Source: Lathyrus oleraceus
Taxonomy: Eukaryota; Streptophyta; Magnoliopsida; Fabales; Fabaceae
Assembly (NCBI RefSeq): GCF_024323335.1
Contig: NC_066585.1
Span: 177,199,149 to 177,263,148 of the forward strand
Direction of reading: 5' to 3'
Length of the DNA: 64,000 bases
Each line of letters begins with the position of its first letter. Position 1 is the first letter of the stretch. This document shows, piece after piece, positions 58,180 to 64,000 of the stretch. A program made the position numbers and the translations under genes. The notes under the pieces were generated by a model. The model saw only the letters and a list, made by a program, of their open reading frames with translations, was not told the origin of the DNA and made no database searches.

Positions 58180-59466
58180 ATGGATCCTCCCAACGCCGAT
58201 ATCTTCGAGTTGAAAGAGATGATAAGGGAGTTGTTCAAAGCCGTGCAGGGGCTCGCCTTGGGGCAGAAGGCGATTGCTGAGAGGTTGGATAGGATTGAAA
58301 GCTGGATGACAAAGGAGGAAGTTTAGGGAAAGGCTTCGTCATCCGAAGTAACAAATCCCTCTGGCATTGTAGTAAAGGAACCCTCTGGCAGTGGTCAGCT
58401 CAAGAAGGAGGTTGAGTCAAATGGTGTGCCAGCAAAGAAAGAACGCGGTAAAGATCGCTATCACCCTTATGCCGCCACTGTAACCACTCCTGTTGGTAAT
58501 CCCCCTGTACCACAGCAACAACCGTCACCTCAACAAAAAGCACCGAAAGCTAAAAGCCTAGTGAAGAAGGAGAAGGTTGATCGTCAGTTTGAGGAGCCAC
58601 CTGTGACTTATACCCTTCTGTTCAAAAGGTTGAGGGATCTGGGGTTAGTCCGGCCGAGAGTATTGATTCCTCTAGAACCGCATCAGAGGCCTGCAAGTTA
58701 CGATGAGAATGCCAGGTGTGAGTTCCATTCTGAGGCGCCCGGACATAACATTGAGGGTTGTAGAGCTTTCAAGCACGTCATCCAAGACATGGTGGATTCT
58801 AAGGCCATCAGTTTGGCACCAACACTGAATGTTAACCCTAACCCCGTGCCAGGTTCCGTGGGAGTGAAGATGGTGAAAAAGGACAAGAGAGGAACAAAGG
58901 TGACTGAGGGGGATCAGTTGAAAACCTCAGTGTCTGTGGTCTCAAAACATCTGATGAAGGATGGAGCTTTCCCTAGTATTGATAATTATTGTGCGGCTGT
59001 CGCCACAAGTGAGTGTGCAATGATGAGGGAGACGACTCAGAAGATGTCGGAAGTAGAAATGGACGGTGGAAAATTTGAAACACCAAGTCAGGCAGTGGAA
59101 ACAGTCCAGGTGGAAAGCGCCTTTGTTGCTGAGAAAGAGAAGAAGTTGTCCATTTCTTCTTATAAACAAGCCCTGGAAGTGGTGAAGAACAGAGAGGCCC
59201 AAGGCTGGGGAAGGATCATTGACATCGTGGTAAAAGCAGACATGTTTGGGGTCGGTTATCAGCCGGATCAAGAGTCGTCTAGACCAAACAAAGGATGTCG
59301 TCCACCGTACCCCTTTGTCAGTGCAGGAATGCTGGATCCTGATCACGCTTATTCAGTGAGTGGAGAGATCGACTGTGACCGCGAGCTCGAGTTGTGGATA
59401 AGGTCGTGCGTACCAGGAAACTGGAAGGACTCCAAAAGCATCACTGTCGCTCATCCGAAAGTGTAG
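58180..59466 (+). pseudogene. Deleted gag-pro ORF of the second Ogre-type element
   Basis: From ATG 58180 one frame stays open for 428 codons except for a TAG at 58324-58326. It keeps the N-terminal coiled coil (LKEMIRELFKAVQGL), then jumps to the C-terminal gag part: a Pro/Gln linker (about 58490-58550), a YTLLFKRLRDLGLVRP block and the CEFH..HNIEGC knuckle-like motif (58717-58767). The capsid domain is missing, as is the protease: no DTGSS motif is present between the knuckle and the SSYKQALEVV..WGRIIDI block (59155-59230), which in the minus-strand Ogre lies after the protease. It therefore looks like a non-autonomous derivative formed by two in-frame deletions. Confidence 0.8.
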
Positions 59467-59679
59467 TATTTCTGGTTTTTAATTTTGTTTGCATGAAAGC
59501 CATACGTTTTGCCCGAAACGTAATGGTCCATTGTAAGGGCCATCTCATGTGTTTCGTTGTGCAACATTTTGCATCAGTAATAAATGGATGTTTTTGTGAT
59601 TAAAAGCGGTGTTCCCTGTCTTTCATTTATTTTTGCAGTTAAAAAAATAAAAATGGCAATGTTTATTTTCATTTTTCTT

Positions 59680-61560
59680 TCCTTTTGATTCGTCTTGTTC
59701 CGACCTCAAAAGTGGTTATCCTCCTGATCTCATTGATAACAATTCGGTTACACCTCTGTATGACTTCGACAATCCGATCTATCATGCCGAAGAAAAAGGC
59801 GAAGAAGATTGTGATCTGTTGGAAGATTAGCCAGGTTGTTAAGACAAGAGGAGAGGGTGATTCAACCGCACGAGGAGCGATTCAAGATTGATAATCCAGG
59901 TACCGCCGAGGTCGGAAAGGAAGCGAAAGTTGGTTTCGCCTGGAGGCAAGTGTCAAGAGCGAAGGCGATGCCAATCGGTCTCAGGAATGCCGATGCCACG
60001 TATCAGAGTGACTTTGTTTCATGATATGATTCATCGTGGAATCAAATGCTATGTTGATGACATGATAGCAAAGTCCCAACCAGAAGAAGGGCATCTAGTG
60101 AATCCGGGGCAAGTCGTTTGACCGGGTTGAGACAACTCAGACTGAGGTTGAGTCCGAATCAGTGCACTTGTGGAGTGCTGTCTGGTAAGTTGCCGAAGCT
60201 TATTGTGAACGAAAGAGGAATCGAGGTCGATCCTGCGAAAAAAAAGGAAAGAAAGAAAAAAAAACAAAAAAAAAACAATGCAAAACAAGAAATGCCTGAA
60301 CCGAAAACAAAAAGAGATCAAACGGTCAGGTGGATATTGCCAAGGGGCATTGAGAAATAAAAGAATAAGTTGCAGGAACCTCTGATTCTGATGCCTCCCG
60401 TGGAAGGAACAACTGTTAATCTGGTACTTGACAGCCCTCGAGGGGTCTATGAGGTGTGTACCGGGTCAGCATGACGAGTCTTGTCGAAAAGAGCATGCAA
60501 TTTACCTAAGCAAAAAGTTTATCGACTGTGAAACAATACACTCACTGCTTGAGAAAACTTGTTGTACTTTGGCATAGGCTGCTCGCCGACTGAGACAGTA
60601 TATGCTGGTTCATACCACTTTGTGGATTTCCAAGATGGATCTAATCAAATATATGTTTGGGAAGTCAGCATGGACCGGACGGGTTGCAAGATGGTAAAGA
60701 AGTGAGTTTGACTGATTTGTGATATACGGTACACCTCTCAGAAAGCAATCGAGGGGAGTGTATTGTCCGATTACACCTCCTCGCAACCCATGGAGGATTA
60801 TCAACCAAGGACGTTTGAGTTCCCTGATGAGGACATCTCGAGGTGCTCAAATCGAAAGATTATGAGGAACCGATCCCGGAGGAGGGCCTGACCCTGAATC
60901 CGAACGGATTCTGATGTCTGATGGGGAGAGTTTAAAGTGAATGAGTTAGTGCTTCCCCGATAACATTTGAATGCACCAACAATGGTGGCTGAGCACGAAG
61001 CTTGTATCCTGGGTATCCATCTTCGGTGCGTATGTCTATTGGGGCAGCGCCGCGCTCGCTCGTGTATGGGATAGAAGTGGTACTACCTACTGAAGTCTAG
61101 ATCCCATTATGGAGAGTCCTGGTGGACGTAAAATTAGAGAAGGCTGAGGTGATAAGGACTCGGTATGACGCATGTAGCCTGACTGAGGAAAAGAGGCTGA
61201 CGATTATTTGTCATGGGGCAGTTGTACCCAGTAAATGAAGCGTGTGGTTGACCGAAAAGTGCGACCTCGGGCGTATCCGATGGGAGACGTGTTGTTTGAA
61301 AAGGATCCTTCCTCCTCAAGACGATCGTAGGGGCAAGTGGATATATAGTTATGGATCTCATTCGTGGTCAAAAAGGTTTCTCTGACATGGCCTTGTTGTC
61401 AACGACCACGGGCGACGAAGATTTTCCATCCCTTGTGAATGCGGACGCAGTTAAAAGATACTTCGTAAAAGAGACCCGCTGGACGAAAAGAACAAAAATG
61501 GGCATCCCGGCGAACCAAGAAAAAAAAAGGTTCGGGCAAAAGTTAGGGATAAGAAAAGAA
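59680..61560 (+). pseudogene. Shredded Ogre pol: traces of RT, RNase H and integrase
   Basis: In changing frames the order of Ogre pol is kept: RT N-terminal linker (LLRQEERVIQPHEE, about 59835), a MPIGLRNADATYQ piece (59968-60005), CYVDDMIAKSQPEEGH (60048-60095), RNase H pieces (about 60375-60700), a trace of the second RNase H (about 60970-61015), and integrase C-terminal pieces (YGIEVVLPTEV, about 61065-61100; VNADAVKRYF, 61435-61465). Most of the RT palm, the RNase H core and the integrase catalytic core are deleted. Many stops are present. Confidence 0.8.
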
Positions 61561-61584
61561 AAGAAAACTGTACACCCGGCAAGT

Positions 61585-61665
61585 TGAAAACCCCACAAGG
61601 GCGACTTGGGCAAAAAAGGGTATCCCGGTGGACTGAAACCCGAAAGGGCGGTCCAGGCAAAAGAG
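61585..61665 (+). repeat. Two-copy motif directly after the integrase end
   Basis: GTTGAAAACCCCACAAGGGC followed by GACTTGGGCAAAAAAGG, then GACTGAAACCCGAAAGGGCG followed by GTCCAGGCAAAA. This matches the pair at 44515-44603 in both order and spacing. Confidence 0.75.
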
Positions 61666-64000
61666 GGAATGAAACGAACAACTGCGTCTAGCATGGTCGT
61701 TTGTGCTTGAGATATGACTTGGATAATCTCCGACAGAGATCGGTCGGAAGCGTCTTGTTCAGAAGACAGAAAGTGCGGAAAGTCTTGAGGACATATGAGG
61801 TGTAATCGAGTTGGAATCCGATGAGATCACGGTTTCACATTGCCACTAGGATAGATTTTTTCCTTTTGTGCGCGATCACCTCTTTTCAGGGATTGCTTCC
61901 TGTGTGTTGCTCGGTTTTGAGCCATCTCCTTTTTCAGTCAATAAAATGCGTGTTCAGTCAAATAATTTTGTTTTTGGCTTCATTACCGCTTTGATTGCAA
62001 AAACATCCGTTTGTTTTGATAAGAATATTTGCATTTTGTAACATAGAGATCCCTTCCGGTGCATGCTTATAAAGTTGAAATCTGGAAAATCGTATTCGGA
62101 AGTTTGAGTGACCTAGGTGTTGAAATGTTGGCACGCCTGGGGCACGCTTTTATCTAACAATCTCTTTTGCAGGTGTTGTTGGCTATGTTCACTCACTTGC
62201 AGGTTGTGAGGTGGAATACTTTGACAGGAGATCCTCACAGAGTCCAATCAGGGGCAAGGGATAGAAGAACGGTGAAAGGACGACGAAAGAAGGACGACGA
62301 TCCTGGAAAGTTAATCAAGAAGACTCTTCAAAGTCTGAGGACTGGAAAGTTGTATGAATCCCAGGAGTTCGATCCCCGTGGAGTACGGAGGAGTCGGAAA
62401 TACAAGGTGATGAATCAGAAAAGTCCAGATGAGTCTGGGAGTTCTCAAAAGTGGAAAGTCAACACTGTGGTAGGATGGTGAACACCAGTGTTCGACGAAT
62501 CGAAGGGCGGCCCGTGTCCGATAGGCCGTATTTCCACAATGGGTTTGAGAGTGTCATCTCCCTAGCAGATTCGAGATCGGTGCCTCCTCAGCAAGCCTGA
62601 AGGTTACCATATCCCCAGCGGAGTTGTGATTGTTTTCCAAGTCTGAAGCTGTCTTCCCAGCAGAGGTTGTGTTGATGGTTTTCTCCCAGCAAGGTCCCCA
62701 AGAGGATCGGGTTCGGCGGGGCTATCCCCAGTAGAGGTAAGGATTGGTTGCCTCCTCTAGCAGAGTAATCCCATGCAGTTCGGGTTCGATGGAGGTCATC
62801 CCCAGCAAAGGTTGTCTTTCCCCAGCAGGGTGGAAATGGACGTGGTAATGAAAGCTTCAGCGCAGTTCTTGGAGCTCCCCGGTGTTGTCTCCGGAGGAGA
62901 TGTGTTTTTATGCATTCATCATGAAGATAAGCATAGCATATTGCATCACTAGTGCGTAGCATTTCCATAATCATGAGGCATTACGCTAAAGAAAAACTCA
63001 TGCATCAGCATTGCAAACGCATCCATTAGCCCGAGGCCGTGGTGATCATCCGAGAGTGGGTCGTTGGGAAGAGTTTAGCATCGCTTGGATCGATTTCAGA
63101 ATTGGGTTCCCCAACAGGGTTGAGAGAGGTGTTTCCCCCAACAAGCGACTCTTTAGTCGAGTGGGTATCCCCAGCAGTGTTACTCCCCAAAATTGGTAGC
63201 ATCTTGCCAACTTGGATCTATTCCCCTAGCAGATGTGGGTGTGTCTGATCTCTCCATATAGAGTCGACCCCTTAAGCAGAAAGTGTTTGTCATTTCCTTC
63301 TGCCTTTCCCCACTGAGTTATATCCTCGTGGATGACGGTTGTTTCCGTTCCCTCCCCTTGGGATGGGTTTTCCCTATTGAGTTCTTTCCTCATTAGGATG
63401 AGTCTTGATTCAGTTTGCCTTTTTAGATCGGTCCTGAATTGGCTTCCTTGGGCTGTCTCTTGTGCTTCCCTGTGGTATAAATGAATGGTTGCTCACTAAC
63501 CGACACTCATTCATCTTATCCTCAGCGGAATTTGTTGGCCTCTGCCTACGAACCGGTAGTTGTAAGTCCTATCTTTGTGGTCTTCTACCTACTAACCGGT
63601 AGATGTGAATCCTCTGTTTTCCTCGTTATGGAGTTAACCCCTTGTGCTCATCCCAGGTGATGACGGTTACCTTTCCATGGTTTTCTATCTATTAACCGGT
63701 AGATGTAATCCCCTCTTTGTGGTTATCATTATCCAGTTTTCAATATTTCGGATATTTGCTTTGATTAAGCAACTTTATCCCCAACGGGCCTTTCCCTGTC
63801 CTTTTGATTGGTCCTCTTTGCATACCTAGTCCTGGTATCCCGATGCCTTTGATGTCGGTCGATTTATCCATTTAACAACCTACAACCCGGTTATGGATAA
63901 TCTTCCATGCGAGTATATTATCTACGTTTTGACGGCTATAGATAATATATCTCATGCGCTCTTGGGTCGAAGTCGTCCTCCCCAGTTGAGTAAGATTCGT
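61666..64000 (+). other. Repeat-rich 3' UTR of the second Ogre-type element
   Basis: Non-coding. From 62590 to 63230 the motif CCCCAGCAGAGGTT recurs in degenerate form about ten times. At 63530-63555, 63590-63610 and 63690-63710 module B of the other Ogre appears (ACTAACCGGTAGATGTAATC type). The polypurine tract and 3' LTR are not reached before 64000. Confidence 0.7.

Larger units (their letters stand above)
52198..64000 (+). mobile_element. Ogre-type element, second family (+), right end outside the window
   Basis: A 4.86-kb 5' LTR, a tRNA-Arg PBS, a leader of about 1.1 kb, a gag-pro ORF with the central part deleted, scattered remains of RT, RNase H and integrase, and a repeat-rich 3' UTR up to the window end. 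It inserted into ORF1 of the minus-strand Ogre at 52197/52198. The coding part is a deletion derivative that would depend on other copies for movement. Confidence 0.88.

Overview
The window is plant nuclear DNA, most probably from a legume of the Fabeae (pea, vetch, lentil, grass-pea group). The evidence is one spliced plant gene (a GTE-type BET bromodomain factor) set in layers of LTR retrotransposons. These include Ogre-type Ty3 elements with LTRs of about 4.7-4.9 kb, a tRNA-Arg primer site and an intron between protease and reverse transcriptase, and SIRE/Maximus-type Ty1/copia elements with an env-like ORF. The species is inferred, not proven.

Layout, left to right. 1-5801: remnants of two minus-strand LTRs, then the 3' end and whole 3' LTR of an Ogre-type element (+). 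5850-6710: a decayed copia RT. 6711-11453: the only host gene island, with GTE7-like on the minus strand (three coding exons, 532 aa), short tandem repeats downstream and AT-rich DNA upstream. 11454-21720: a nearly complete, very young Ty3/Tat retrotransposon (+), whose two 601-bp LTRs differ at one base. Besides gag-pol it carries a minus-strand gene between integrase and the 3' LTR. I can resolve that gene into three exons that keep one reading frame (664 aa), with its own TATA box. 21721-23740: a Stowaway MITE and AT-rich DNA with nothing else recognised. 23741-34891: two nested SIRE-type copia elements (-); the inner one has its 3' LTR, a broken env-like ORF (itself split by a 1.55-kb insertion), broken pol and the end of gag. 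34892-52197: an Ogre LTR fragment (+) invaded by an Ogre element in the opposite orientation, which has a 3' LTR containing a copia solo LTR, a tandem-repeat 3' UTR, RT-RH-INT, intron, gag-pro and the end of ORF1. 52198-64000: a second Ogre-type element (+) with full 5' LTR, PBS, leader, an internally deleted gag-pro and shredded pol; it runs off the window.

The nesting gives a relative order: copia B, then copia A, then an Ogre LTR (+), then Ogre (-), then the second Ogre-type element (+). The Tat element is a separate recent arrival between the GTE gene and the copia block. The signals most worth following are the spliced antisense gene of the Tat element, a two-copy non-coding motif just after the integrase stop shared by two diverged Ogre families, and the deleted but still largely open gag-pro ORF at 58.2-59.5 kb.
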